The notes under the pieces are model-generated. The model was not told the DNA's origin and ran no database searches. It saw nothing but the letters and a program-made list of their open reading frames with translations. 64,000 bases of DNA from UBA10347 sp905182135 (GTDB taxonomy: Bacteria; Actinomycetota; Acidimicrobiia; Acidimicrobiales; UBA10347), in contig CAWUSE010000027.1 of NCBI GenBank assembly GCA_963925805.1, forward strand, positions 1 through 64,000, in the 5' to 3' direction. Made by a program: the position numbers and the translations under genes. Below, piece after piece: positions 31,803 to 41,153 of the stretch; the first letter of the stretch is position 1; each line of letters opens with the position of its first letter.

Positions 31803-32459
31803 TTAGATTGTCGAGCGCGTGCCACGATCGTCGACCACGATTGCGCCCTCGGGCCCTGCACTGGCCACGTCCACGCCAGCGCCATCCTGGTGAGAACTTT
31901 GGGCGGCAGCGGCAGCATCATCTACGCCATAGAGCAAACAAATTTGGTCGTCGTTCGGGCAGAACACATCGACAAACGGAAGAAGCGCTTGAATCTGCGG
32001 CGCCCACTCAAGCGGGTTACCTGCGAGCAGGTCAACGCTGACACCGGCCCCCACCCGACGAGCAAGTGTTGCGGCTTCGGTGATCACGTGATGATCTTGG
32101 AATCGCTCGGGACCACCGATGTGTAGATGGCCGGCGTTCTCGATGATCTGTCGCTGTCTGTCGTGAAGCTGAAGCGCTGGGTAGGCGCCAGGACAATGCG
32201 GCGCAGGACGCTCACCGTTGGGGCGGATAGGCAATACCGTGGCCGACGTCTGGGCGATCCCAGAACGAACCAGGCCCTCGGCAGTCACGGGTACACCCAG
32301 TTGGGCCAAGTCCACAGCTGTGCCACCGCCGGTTCCCGCAGCGACAATCCGCATCTCCTCGACCAGCGCCCCTCCTTGAGCCGCGGGGATATCTGTGACC
32401 GGTCTGGCCAGCACATCAACAATTTAGGAACCAAGACACACCACTGGACCGACGCTCAT
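31803..32459 (-). pseudogene. PfkB-family sugar kinase remnant
   Basis: An ATG overlapping the upstream aldolase remnant's stop begins VGPVVCLGS, then a TAA at 32424-32426 interrupts just before IVDVLARPVTDIP, the normal first strand of a ribokinase-type protein. The following frame has LVEEMRIVAAGTGGGTAVDL and SATVLPIRPNGERPAPH with roughly 30 residues missing between them, NAGHLHIGGPERF and FCPNDDQICLLYG, but ends at DDRGTRSTI without the GAGD catalytic motif. Nonsense codon, internal deletion and lost C-terminus make it non-functional. It once formed an aldolase-kinase operon. Confidence 0.8.
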
Positions 32460-33115
32460 CCCGCCGCCCCTCGCACTTCGCGGAGCCGGGCTGTGGTGCT
32501 ACTCACGTCATTGAGTTGGTCAGCTGTGACGACTTGGGGCGTGCCGATGAGATGGGCCTTGACATGCAACTCGCATAACCACTCAAGTGTCCGCAGCCGG
32601 TCGCAAGCCTGATCGAGCGTAACTTCTGGTTCACCAGTTCCATAAGTGATCGACCCGTGGTTTGCCATCAGCGCTCCGGTTCGTCCGGTTCCGAGGGCCG
32701 CTAGGACTGACTGAGCAAGCTCCTCGGGGCCATGCGTCGCTTACGGAGCGACCGGCACGGGACCAGCAAGCTGAAGGCATGTGTAGTGCAGCGCTGGCAA
32801 CTCGGTCTCAACGCAGGAGATGGCGACCGAAGCAACAGTGTGGGTATCGGTGATGGCGGCGGCGCCAGTGGCCCCGTACACAGCCAGGTGAACAGGCGTC
32901 TCAGATGTGGGCTGCGCCGTCCGTTCAGTACCTGCCCAGCCGGGTCGATGAGTATCAGATCATCATGCCTGAGTCGGTCAAGCTGGGTACCGCTTCCCGT
33001 GACCAGCACGTCGTCGCCGACCTTCACCGAGGGATTGCCTGAGCTATCGATGACAAGTTCCCAGGCGCTGAGTTGTCGACCTGCTTGGATGAGGGCGGCT
33101 CGTCCCTGCTCAAGT
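32456..33115 (-). pseudogene. Class II aldolase/adducin family (fuculose-phosphate aldolase-like) remnant
   Basis: Three frames in order give class II aldolase sequence: RAALIQAGRQLSAWELVIDS and VKVGDDVLVTGSGTQLDRL; then, after a shift, PTSETPVHLAVYGATGA and DTHTVASVAISCVETELPAL with PVPVAP; then, after another shift, MANHGSITYGTGEPEVTLDQ to a TGA overlapping the kinase remnant's ATG. The zinc His positions are partly kept (HLAVY, THT, NHG), but two frameshifts break the gene. Such aldolases split sugar-1-phosphates such as fuculose or rhamnulose phosphate. Confidence 0.85.
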
Positions 33116-33155
33116 TACACACTTTCAGACTAGGAGACCGCTGCCTAGCTGACAT

Positions 33156-33911
33156 ATGACAAGCTTTGGCATGAGTACTTCGCGTTTGATGGACAAGGTT
33201 GCGCTGATCACAGGAGGAGCACGCGGTCAAGGCGAAGCAGAGGCCCGCCAATTCGTGTCCGAAGGAGCTCGGGTCATAATCACCGACGTGCTCGATGCCG
33301 AGGGTACGGCTCTGGCCACTGAGTTAGGTGACGCTGCGGTATACCGCCATCACGACGTCACCGACGAGGCCGGTTGGGCGGCGACGGTAGACGATGTCAT
33401 CAAGCGCTGGGGCCGCCTCGATGTGCTGGTCAACAATGCCGGGATCCTCAAGTTGCTGCCCATGACCGAGACCTCGCTCGACGACTTCGAGTCGGTGATG
33501 GGGGTCAACGCGACAGGGGTGTTCCTTGGGATGAAGGCCGTGGCCGACGTGATGAAGACTCAGAACTCAGGTTCGATCATCAACATCTCATCGGTTGCCG
33601 GGCTGCGTGGAGTCGGCACCCAATTCGCCTATGCGGCGAGCAAATGGGCGGTCCGGGGCATGAGCCGCTCCGCCGCTGTCGAGCTTGCACCCCATGACAT
33701 CCGAGTCAACTCGGTACATCCAGGAATCATCGACACTCCAATGCTCGACCAATACTCCGAAACCAATCGCGCTCGCGTTCAACGCCTCATCCCTCTTGGC
33801 CGAGCGACGGGCCCCGACGCGGTTGCTGAGATGGTCACCTGGCTTGGCTCCGACGCCAGCTCGTACTGCACCGGCAGTGAGTTCGTCATCGATGGTGGAA
33901 TGTCCGCCTAG
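33156..33911 (+). CDS. SDR family oxidoreductase (3-alpha/20-beta-HSD-like)
   Basis: 251 residues; the ATG at 33156 is kept although M6 (33171) or M12 (33189, MDKVALITGG) are also possible. Classical SDR: TGGARGQGEAEAR (nucleotide loop), ITDVLDAEG with the NAD-selecting Asp, NNAGI near 95-99, ISSVAGLRG and YAASKWAVRG with the catalytic Tyr/Lys, then VNSVHPGIIDTPM. The RGQGEAEARQF helix is common in actinobacterial 3-alpha- or 20-beta-hydroxysteroid dehydrogenases. The true substrate is unknown. It converges on metH with 13 nt between stops. Confidence 0.85.
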   Translation: MTSFGMSTSRLMDKVALITGGARGQGEAEARQFVSEGARVIITDVLDAEGTALATELGDAAVYRHHDVTDEAGWAATVDDVIKRWGRLDVLVNNAGILKLLPMTETSLDDFESVMGVNATGVFLGMKAVADVMKTQNSGSIINISSVAGLRGVGTQFAYAASKWAVRGMSRSAAVELAPHDIRVNSVHPGIIDTPMLDQYSETNRARVQRLIPLGRATGPDAVAEMVTWLGSDASSYCTGSEFVIDGGMSA

Positions 33912-33924
33912 TCAGCGCGTTTAC

Positions 33925-36900
33925 CTAATCAGCAAGCACGGGGGCGAGCCATTTGGCCGCCTCCTCAACAGCCATACCCTTGCGCCCGGCGTAGTCGACA
34001 AGCTGGTCCCGTTCGACTCGTCGAACACCGAAGTAACGGCTCTCGGGATGCGCAAAGTACAGGCCGCTCACCGAAGCCGCAGGATCCATAGCGAACGACT
34101 CCGTCAAAGTGACACCGATGTTCACCGACGCACCGAGCAACTCGAAGACCGTCTTCTTCTCTGTGTGATCCGGACACGCCGGATACCCCGGTGCGGGCCG
34201 AATTCCCTGATATCGCTCGCGGATGAGTTCCTCATTGCTGAAGGAATCGGCCTGGTAGCCCCACAGTTCTGTCCGCACCCGATGATGCAGGTACTCGGCG
34301 CAGGCTTCGGCCAAACGGTCGGCAAGAGCCTTGAGCATGATCGACGAGTAGTCGTCGTGCTCGGCCTCGAACGCAGCGGCCCGTTCGCTCACACCGGCCC
34401 CCGTGCTGACGGCAAAGGCCCCGACGTGATCCTTGACCGTTGTCGTTGTCGGTGCAACGAAGTCAGCCAGCGCCCAATTGGGGCGGTCATCAGCGTGGCG
34501 GACTTGTTGGCGAAGCGTGTGCAACCGAGCTAGCTCGGAGGTCCGGCTCTGATCGGTATAGACAGCGATGTCGTCGCCAATTCCGTTGGCTGGCCAGAAG
34601 CCCACCACTGCCTTGGGTGCAAGCCATTGCTCATGAATGATCGTGTCGAGCATTGCCTGGCCATCAGCAAAGAGATCTCGAGCCACAGACCCAACAACAT
34701 CATCGTCAAGGATCTTCGGGTAGCTCCCCGCTAGATCCCATACACGGAAGAACGGTGTCCAGTCGATGTACGCGCGCAGGTGATCAAGTGAAATATCCTC
34801 GAGCACACGGGCGCCTTCGAACGTGGGTGATACCGGCGAGAAGGAGTCCCACGCAATGGGTGCGCGGTTGCTGCGAGCCTCCTCGATCGGCAACGGCACG
34901 CGCTTCCGCATCCCAGCCTCGCGGGCCACGCGGACCGTCTCGTACTCGTCGGCTGTCGAAGCAAGATGCGTCTCGCTGCGTTCACTGAGCAGCTCGGTGA
35001 CAACTCCAACGGCACGTGACGCATCGGGCACGTAGAGGACACCGTTTTCATACTTGGGCTCGATCTTCACGGCAGTGTGTAACCGACTGGTGGTCGCTCC
35101 ACCAATAAGTAGTGGAATCGAGAAGCCGGCTGCGGCCATCTCTGATGCCACGTGCACCATCTCATCCAAGCTCGGCGTGATCAGCCCGGAAACGCCGATT
35201 ATGTCAGCCTCCTCGTCACGTGCAGCCTGCAAAATTTTGGCCGCTGGCACCATGACACCCAGGTCCACGACGTCGTAGTTGTTGCATGCCAGGACGACCC
35301 CCACGATGTTCTTGCCAATGTCGTGCACGTCGCCTTTGGCCGTAGCAAGAACGATCTTGCCTGCTTTACGAACGCCGCCGCCTTCACCGTTAATGAAGGG
35401 CTCCAGATGAGCCACGGCCTTCTTCATAACCCTGGCACTTTTGACAACCTGCGGCAGAAACATCTTGCCGTCACCAAACAGGTCACCCACGACGTTCATG
35501 CCGTCCATAAGCGGACCTTCGATCACATCGAGAGCCCGGCCGCTTTGTTGGCGGATCTCTTCGGCGTCCTCAACAACGAACTCGTCGAGACCGTGGACAA
35601 GCGCGTAGACGAGCCGATCTCGAACGGGCTCTTCCCGCCAACTCATATCGGTCGCCGATGCCTTCGCCTGGCTTTCCGCGTCGCTAGCGACCTCGATCAG
35701 CCGTTCGGTGGCATCGTCGCGCCGGTTGAACAGCACGTCCTCGATGCGCTCACGCAGATCGTCGGGGATGTCTTCGTAGACCGGTAACCGGCCAGCGTTC
35801 ACAATGGCCATCCCAAGCCCTGCCTTAACGGCATGGAACAAGAACACGGTGTGCATTGCTTCGCGAAGCGGGTTGTTACCACGAAACGAAAAAGACAGAT
35901 TGCTGAGCCCACCCGACACGTGCACTAACGGCATGCGGCGCTTGATCTCACGGGTCGCTTCAATGAACGCCAAGCCATACTCGGCATGCTCTTCGATGCC
36001 AGTAGCAACCGCAAACACGTTGGGGTCAAAAATGATGTCTTGAGGCAAGAAGCCCACCTGGTCCACCAACAGGTCATAGGCCCGCTGGCATACAGCGACT
36101 TTGTGGTCCATCGTCTCGGCTTGCCCACTTTCGTCGAATGCCATCACAACAACGGCAGCGCCATAACGGCGCGCCTTCTGGGCCTGCTCTAGGAACGGGA
36201 CTTCACCCTCTTTCAGGCTGATCGAGTTCACGATCGACTTGCCCTGCACACACTTCAGACCTGCCTCAATAACATGCCATTTCGATGAGTCGATCATGAC
36301 CGGCACTCGGCTGATATCGGGTTCAGTGGCGATGTGATTCAGGAACCGCGTCATGGCGTGCACCGCGTCGAGCATGCCTTCGTCCATGTTCACGTCGATG
36401 ATCTGCGCGCCGTTCTCGACCTGATCGCGTGCAACCGTCACTGCGCCGTCGTAGTCGTCGCCCAGAATCAGCTTGGCGAAGCGCGCCGACCCGGTCACAT
36501 TGGTGCGCTCGCCTACATTTACCAGCAACGAGTCCTTGTCGATACTCATGGGCTCGAGCCCAGACAACTGGGTAGCTGAGCTCGGTGTGAGCGGCGTGCG
36601 AGGTGCGACCCCTTCGACGGCTCGAGCAATAGCTGCAATGTGTTCCGGCGTAGTGCCGCAGCAACCCCCGACCAGGTTGAAGGTTCCCACTTGGGCTAGC
36701 CCTGAAATAACCTGGGCCATATGCGCTGGGGCTTCGTCATACTCGCCGAGTTCATTCGGTAGGCCCGCGTTCGGGTGACAGCTAATCGGCACGTCTGCGA
36801 CGCGGGCGAGTTCCGAAATATGGCCTCGAAGTTCGTCGATGCCGAGCGCACAGTTGAGCCCGACCGATAGCGGTTCAGCATGTCGTACCGAGGTCCAAAA

Positions 36901-37599
36901 CGCCTCGGCTGTCTGGCCAGACAACGTACGACCAGAAAGGTCGGTGATCGTTCCCGAGATCATGATCGGAAGATCGAGTTTTGGGTTGGCGCCCTTGTAG
37001 TCGAGTAATGCGTAGATCGCTGCCTTGGCGTTTAGCGTGTCGAAAATCGTCTCGACCATAACAATGTCCACGCCGCCATCGACAAGCCCAATGAGTGCAT
37101 CGGTGTAGGCATCTTTGAGCTGATCAAACGTGATGTCGCGAAACGATGGGTCGTTCACGTCCGGAGAAATACTCGCCGTGCGGTTCGTGGGGCCGAGCAC
37201 GCCAACGACGAAGCGGGGCTTGCGAGGATCGGCTTCGGTAGCCCGGTCGGCAACCTGCCTTGCGATTCGGGCGCTCTCAACGTTGATCTCTTGTGCGAGA
37301 TGCTCGGCCCCGTAGTCAGCTTGGGAGATCGTGGTGGCATTGAAGGTATTGGTGCAAAGCAGGTCGGCCCCTGCCCCGATGAAGCTCTCGTGGATCTCGG
37401 CGATGAGCGCCGGCATGGTCAACGAAAGAAGATCGTTGTTGCCTTTCAGGCTCTTGGCATGGTCAGCAAACCGTTCACCTCGAAAGTCTTCTTCGGAGAG
37501 TGGGTAACCCTGGATACTCGTACCCATCGCTCCATCGATCACTAGGATCCGCTCGGCCATGGCTGCTCGTAGTGCGGCGAGTCGTTCGCTTCGATTCAT
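33925..37599 (-). CDS. metH: Cobalamin-dependent methionine synthase
   Basis: 1224 residues carrying all four modules. Homocysteine domain with VGGCCGTTPEHIAAIA (zinc Cys pair, near residue 312); pterin domain from VGERTNVTGSARF (near 360); cobalamin domain with DVHDIGKNIVGVVL (near 758), whose His is the lower cobalt ligand; and a C-terminal activation domain with RIRPAPGYPACPDHTEK-type sequence (near 1150) that binds S-adenosylmethionine. It transfers the methyl group of methyltetrahydrofolate to homocysteine. Its ATG overlaps the metF TGA, and metF overlaps the arsR-methyltransferase gene, so it is the third gene of a compact operon. Confidence 0.96.
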   Translation of the reverse strand: MNRSERLAALRAAMAERILVIDGAMGTSIQGYPLSEEDFRGERFADHAKSLKGNNDLLSLTMPALIAEIHESFIGAGADLLCTNTFNATTISQADYGAEHLAQEINVESARIARQVADRATEADPRKPRFVVGVLGPTNRTASISPDVNDPSFRDITFDQLKDAYTDALIGLVDGGVDIVMVETIFDTLNAKAAIYALLDYKGANPKLDLPIMISGTITDLSGRTLSGQTAEAFWTSVRHAEPLSVGLNCALGIDELRGHISELARVADVPISCHPNAGLPNELGEYDEAPAHMAQVISGLAQVGTFNLVGGCCGTTPEHIAAIARAVEGVAPRTPLTPSSATQLSGLEPMSIDKDSLLVNVGERTNVTGSARFAKLILGDDYDGAVTVARDQVENGAQIIDVNMDEGMLDAVHAMTRFLNHIATEPDISRVPVMIDSSKWHVIEAGLKCVQGKSIVNSISLKEGEVPFLEQAQKARRYGAAVVVMAFDESGQAETMDHKVAVCQRAYDLLVDQVGFLPQDIIFDPNVFAVATGIEEHAEYGLAFIEATREIKRRMPLVHVSGGLSNLSFSFRGNNPLREAMHTVFLFHAVKAGLGMAIVNAGRLPVYEDIPDDLRERIEDVLFNRRDDATERLIEVASDAESQAKASATDMSWREEPVRDRLVYALVHGLDEFVVEDAEEIRQQSGRALDVIEGPLMDGMNVVGDLFGDGKMFLPQVVKSARVMKKAVAHLEPFINGEGGGVRKAGKIVLATAKGDVHDIGKNIVGVVLACNNYDVVDLGVMVPAAKILQAARDEEADIIGVSGLITPSLDEMVHVASEMAAAGFSIPLLIGGATTSRLHTAVKIEPKYENGVLYVPDASRAVGVVTELLSERSETHLASTADEYETVRVAREAGMRKRVPLPIEEARSNRAPIAWDSFSPVSPTFEGARVLEDISLDHLRAYIDWTPFFRVWDLAGSYPKILDDDVVGSVARDLFADGQAMLDTIIHEQWLAPKAVVGFWPANGIGDDIAVYTDQSRTSELARLHTLRQQVRHADDRPNWALADFVAPTTTTVKDHVGAFAVSTGAGVSERAAAFEAEHDDYSSIMLKALADRLAEACAEYLHHRVRTELWGYQADSFSNEELIRERYQGIRPAPGYPACPDHTEKKTVFELLGASVNIGVTLTESFAMDPAASVSGLYFAHPESRYFGVRRVERDQLVDYAGRKGMAVEEAAKWLAPVLAD

Positions 37600-38585
37600 G
37601 ATGCGCGGATGCCCTCGTCAATGGTGGCAGGTGTTGGTGAAACTCCCAATATCCTGCACGTTGCTGCAGTCAACTCGGGCTTGTTCATTGTGTAGAAGTG
37701 GAACTGGTTGACGCCATGCTCAGCGAGCCGTCGACACTGTTCAGCAGCGACGGTGGCAGCCACCATCTGGTGGACTTCGGGCGCATCGTCAAGGTCCGCA
37801 AACAACACATGCATCCAGTCAGGGATCGTTGTGCCACACCGCGCAGAGAACCGGCGGATGTTGGTGAAGTTCGCCACCGGCATGATGCCGGGCACAATTG
37901 GAGCGGTGATCCCTGCACTGCGAGCCTTGTCGAGAAAACGCAAGAAAACGTCGGTATCAAAGAAAAATTGAGTGAGCGCTCGGTCAGCGCCTGCGTCGAG
38001 CTTTGCCTTGAGATTGTCGAGATCGGCCTGCGGAGATACTGCCTTTGGGTGGACCTCGGGATAGGCCCCGACCGAGATCTGCAGGTCTTCAGCCGCCGTG
38101 CCTGCGACGTGCGATCGAATACCGGCGACGAGGCCTGCGGCGTCGCGGTAACCGCCGGGAACCGAGCCGTCGGCACGAGAGTCTGCGCCTTCCGGCATAT
38201 CTCCTCGCAGTGCAACGATGTGACGAACGCCGATGCCGATGTAATCGTCGATCACCGCGCCAATCTGATCACGGGTTGCCCCAACACAGGTCAGATGCCC
38301 GGCCACGTCCAAGTCGGTCTCAACTGCCAGTCGCTGAACTGCAGCCTGAGTGCGGTCTCGAGTCGTCCCACCGGCGCCATAGGTAACGCTTACGAAGGTG
38401 GGGTCCAGGGGTCCAAGCTGGGCTACGCACGCCGCAAGGTTTGTCTGGCCTACCCCGGTCGCTGGGGGAAAGAACTCGAACGAGACTTCGATGCCGGGCC
38501 GAAGCGACGTGACTGGCCACGGGCGTCGTGCGAGGCGATCGGCGGTTTCTTGTTCGAATTCGCGAGAGCTGAACGGGGTGCTCAT
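37596..38585 (-). CDS. metF: Methylenetetrahydrofolate reductase
   Basis: 329 residues from MSTPFSSREF. It reduces methylene-THF to methyl-THF with NAD(P)H and FAD, feeding methionine synthase next door. Family marks are VSFEFFPPATG (near 34-44, with the catalytic-region Glu), TYGAGGTTRDRT (near 68-79), HLTCVGATRDQI, VALRGDMP and ADRALTQFFFDTDVFLRFLD (near 190-209), and the late VNQFHFYTMNKPELT. The start overlaps the upstream regulator gene by 4 nt; an in-frame earlier opening up to 38642 was rejected because it lies within that gene. Confidence 0.94.
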   Translation of the reverse strand: MSTPFSSREFEQETADRLARRPWPVTSLRPGIEVSFEFFPPATGVGQTNLAACVAQLGPLDPTFVSVTYGAGGTTRDRTQAAVQRLAVETDLDVAGHLTCVGATRDQIGAVIDDYIGIGVRHIVALRGDMPEGADSRADGSVPGGYRDAAGLVAGIRSHVAGTAAEDLQISVGAYPEVHPKAVSPQADLDNLKAKLDAGADRALTQFFFDTDVFLRFLDKARSAGITAPIVPGIMPVANFTNIRRFSARCGTTIPDWMHVLFADLDDAPEVHQMVAATVAAEQCRRLAEHGVNQFHFYTMNKPELTAATCRILGVSPTPATIDEGIRAS

Positions 38586-39559
38586 GAGGCGACCTCCATG
38601 CGGTAAAAAGCGGGGGCATCGGGGCGCTGGGTCGCGACCCACAAGGTCACGGTCAACCCGTCCTCAATGTCCGCAAGTGTTAAGTGCTGCGTCCTCACGT
38701 CGATCATCCCGACGCTCGTGCACCAATCGTCGACTTCGCCGTCGGCGAATCCAAGCCAGTGATGCGCATAGTCAGAGCGCATCGCCTCGTCGTCATGAGC
38801 ACCAAAGTCAACAATCAGTAACCGTCCGCCAGGGCGAAGGGTCCTGGCGGCTTCGGCGATGGAGGACGCTGGCTCGTCGAGGTAGTGCAGAACATGATGC
38901 AGGACAGCGACGTCAACAGATCCTGCATCGAGACCCAGGTCATAGGCGTCGCCCTGGCGGACCGAACAGTGGCGGTGGCCGAGTTGATCGAGTCGGCTAC
39001 GGGCCAAGTCGAGCATTTGCTGACTCAAGTCAAGCCCGATGCCGCGATCGATATGTTCGGCAAAGACTTCAAGCACTCGCCCAGTGCCAGTACCCACGTC
39101 AACGAGTTGACCGACGTCCAGGTCCTGGACTGCAGCAACCATGGCGGCTTCGACCTCAGTATCGGCCACATGCCGGGTGCGCATGCCATCCCAGTCGCTG
39201 GCGACTGCTTCAAAATAGGCGGCGGCGGCGGCGGCCCGCTCGGCCCGGATCGCAGCAAGACGCCGGAGGTCGCTCTGCAATCCAACATCGTCGTCGTCTA
39301 ACAACGGCAAGATCGCATCAAACAGTTCGCGCCCTCGGCCGAGACGGGCGGGGCGGTAAAAAGCACTGGTTCCTTGAGCGTTGCGATCAAGAAGCCCTGC
39401 TTCGCAGAGCAGTCGCAAATGGCGACTGACCCGAGGCTGAGTCTGGCCAAGCACCCGACACAGCTCGGTGACGGTCAGTTCGCTGCGAGCGAGAATGGCG
39501 ACGATGCGCAGCCTGGTGGACTGACCAACAGCACGCAATGCAAGGAGTAGATCTTCCAT
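38582..39559 (-). CDS. ArsR-family regulator fused to a SAM-binding methyltransferase domain
   Basis: 325 residues. Residues about 1-85 form an ArsR winged helix (LTVTELCRVLGQTQPRVSRH is the recognition region). Residues about 120-300 are a class I methyltransferase fold with LVDVGTGTGRVLEVFAEH (SAM loop, near 148), GLDLSQQMLDLAR, and VAVLHHVLHYLDEP. Regulators of this architecture next to metF/metH are expected to sense S-adenosylmethionine or S-adenosylhomocysteine with the methyltransferase domain; no such effector test is visible here. It heads the metF-metH operon and has a palindrome 2 nt before its start, suggesting autoregulation. Confidence 0.9.
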   Translation of the reverse strand: MEDLLLALRAVGQSTRLRIVAILARSELTVTELCRVLGQTQPRVSRHLRLLCEAGLLDRNAQGTSAFYRPARLGRGRELFDAILPLLDDDDVGLQSDLRRLAAIRAERAAAAAAYFEAVASDWDGMRTRHVADTEVEAAMVAAVQDLDVGQLVDVGTGTGRVLEVFAEHIDRGIGLDLSQQMLDLARSRLDQLGHRHCSVRQGDAYDLGLDAGSVDVAVLHHVLHYLDEPASSIAEAARTLRPGGRLLIVDFGAHDDEAMRSDYAHHWLGFADGEVDDWCTSVGMIDVRTQHLTLADIEDGLTVTLWVATQRPDAPAFYRMEVAS

Positions 39560-39560
39560 G

Positions 39561-39576
39561 GATATATAACTATATC
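39561..39576. promoter_or_regulatory. Palindromic operator-like site at the start of the arsR-metF-metH operon
   Basis: GATATA-TAAC-TATATC is a perfect 6+6 inverted repeat with a 4-nt centre, placed 2 nt upstream of the regulator's ATG and inside the AT-rich divergent promoter region shared with the nitroreductase gene. ArsR-family proteins bind such AT-rich dyads over or near promoters. Confidence 0.5.
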
Positions 39577-39616
39577 TTTATGTTGTGATACAACCAATTT
39601 TTCTAGACGTCCACAC

Positions 39617-40384
39617 ATGGGTACCCTCGCCGTCATGACCAATACTGCGACCAGCGCCGTCCCCTTGTTGAAGAGCCATCGTTCCATTCGCAAGTTCACC
39701 GATGAACCCATCGACGACGAGATGGTCAATGAGATCATCTGCGCAGGCTTGGCTGCGGCGACCTCGAGCAATCTGCAAGGCACGACGGTTATCCGGATCC
39801 GGAATCCTGACACCCGCGCTGCAATTGCGACACTTGCCGGCGGCCAGTCCTACGTCGAATCATGCGCCGCGTTCTTCATCTGGTGCGCCGACCTCCATCG
39901 TTCTGGCGTGGCCTGTGAGATCGGCGGCGGCACACCGAGCCAAGGCATGACCGAGCACTTCGTCATCGCCACGACCGACTGCGCCCTTGCTGCACAAAAC
40001 GCAGTTGTTGCTGCCGAGTCGCTTGGTCTGGGCATCTGCTATATCGGCGGCATTCGTAACGACCCGCAACAGGTCGCCGACCTTCTTGAGCTCCCCGACC
40101 AGGTGTACCCAGTGTTTGGGATGTGTCTTGGATGGCCTGACCAGGAACCAATGCTCAAACCACGATTACCCCTCAGCGTCACCTTGAAAGAAGAGCGCTA
40201 TGACGAGTCCGGTGACCGTGACGGGATTGCCGCATACGACGAGACGCTGCGCGCCTATTACAACGAGCGCACCGGCGGCAAGCGAGAGAGCACATGGACG
40301 TCAGATATGTCTGCCTTGCTCGGCAAAGAGTCACGGCCCCACATGAAAGGTTTCCTCGCTGATCGCGGCTTCACCATGAGGTAG
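39617..40384 (+). CDS. Nitroreductase family protein (NfsA/FRase-like)
   Basis: 255 residues (M7, MTNTATSAVP, is an alternative start). FMN-dependent nitroreductase fold: LKSHRSIRKFTDEPIDDEMV (near 19-38), AATSSNLQGTTVIRI, TDCALAAQNAVVAAESLGLG (near 118-137), VYPVFGMCLGWPDQEPMLKP. The last segment is typical of the NfsA/flavin-reductase branch, dimeric NADPH-using enzymes that reduce flavins, quinones or nitro groups. It diverges from the arsR-metF-metH operon and is followed by a MOSC gene after 8 nt. Confidence 0.85.
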   Translation: MGTLAVMTNTATSAVPLLKSHRSIRKFTDEPIDDEMVNEIICAGLAAATSSNLQGTTVIRIRNPDTRAAIATLAGGQSYVESCAAFFIWCADLHRSGVACEIGGGTPSQGMTEHFVIATTDCALAAQNAVVAAESLGLGICYIGGIRNDPQQVADLLELPDQVYPVFGMCLGWPDQEPMLKPRLPLSVTLKEERYDESGDRDGIAAYDETLRAYYNERTGGKRESTWTSDMSALLGKESRPHMKGFLADRGFTMR

Positions 40385-40392
40385 TAGAAACT

Positions 40393-41121
40393 ATGTACAT
40401 GAGTGGTCTGCGCGTAAGCGAAATATGGCGGTATCCCATCAAGTCGATCGGTGGCGAGCGTGTTTCGGTGGCGACTATCACCGAACTCGGTGTGATTGGT
40501 GACCGTGGCTGGGGCATTTTCGATATCGAAACCGACACCGTGCTCACCGCTCGCCGCACTCCTGAAATGTTGTTTGCTTCGGCGACTCTGATCGGGGCAG
40601 ACGTTTCGGTCACCCTGCCCGATGGGGCCCAGTTGAGCAGTGTCGATGACACCTGCAATGAGCAGTTGTCAGCTTGGCTCGATCGGCCAGTCGAATTGCG
40701 CGCTGCCGGCGCCGAGGGCGGCACTTACGAGGTTCCACTCGACTTTGAAAATGACGAGAACTGGGTCAGCTGGCAAGGCCCAGGTGGCGCATGGCACGAC
40801 TCCGAAGCAAGTCGCATATCGCTCGTTAGCCGAGACACCTTGCGTGACTGGGACCAACGACGCTTTCGCGCCAACATCATCCTCGACGGCACCGGCGAAG
40901 ACGACCTGGTCGGAGTCCACATCAATCTGGGCACCACTGAACTGGCCGTGATGAAGCCAATCGACCGGTGTGTCATCGTCACCCGCCCGCAACCAGGGCT
41001 CGAGCGCAACCTTGACGTGCTGCGCACAATCAATGCAGAGCGAGCAGCCACACTATCAATCGGCGCTCTGGTAGCGACCGGTGGCACGATCTCTGAAGGC
41101 GACATCGTCTCGCCCATCTAG
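40393..41121 (+). CDS. MOSC-domain protein
   Basis: 242 residues. An N-terminal beta-barrel domain (IWRYPIKSIGGERVS near 11-25, GVIGDRGWGIFD near 33-44) is followed by a MOSC domain with RRFRANIILDGTGEDDLVG (near 156-174), PIDRCVIVTRPQPGL with the conserved Cys, and LDVLRTINAERAA. MOSC proteins of this type (MOSC_N plus MOSC, mARC-like) bind the molybdenum cofactor and reduce N-hydroxylated substrates or carry sulfur. The Cys in DRCVIVT would be the metal ligand. It is transcribed after the nitroreductase gene. Confidence 0.82.
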   Translation: MYMSGLRVSEIWRYPIKSIGGERVSVATITELGVIGDRGWGIFDIETDTVLTARRTPEMLFASATLIGADVSVTLPDGAQLSSVDDTCNEQLSAWLDRPVELRAAGAEGGTYEVPLDFENDENWVSWQGPGGAWHDSEASRISLVSRDTLRDWDQRRFRANIILDGTGEDDLVGVHINLGTTELAVMKPIDRCVIVTRPQPGLERNLDVLRTINAERAATLSIGALVATGGTISEGDIVSPI

Positions 41122-41153
41122 TGCCGGGGAGCCAACCGACATAGGGTTAGCGA

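Noticed and set aside
32424..32426. In-frame TAA/TGA/TAG codons as recoded stops (selenocysteine or pyrrolysine)
   Set aside because: The same remnants also have frameshifts and deletions, so ordinary gene decay explains them.
37698..38606. 302-codon plus-strand open frame opposite metF
   Set aside because: Entirely covered by metF, whose motifs are unambiguous.
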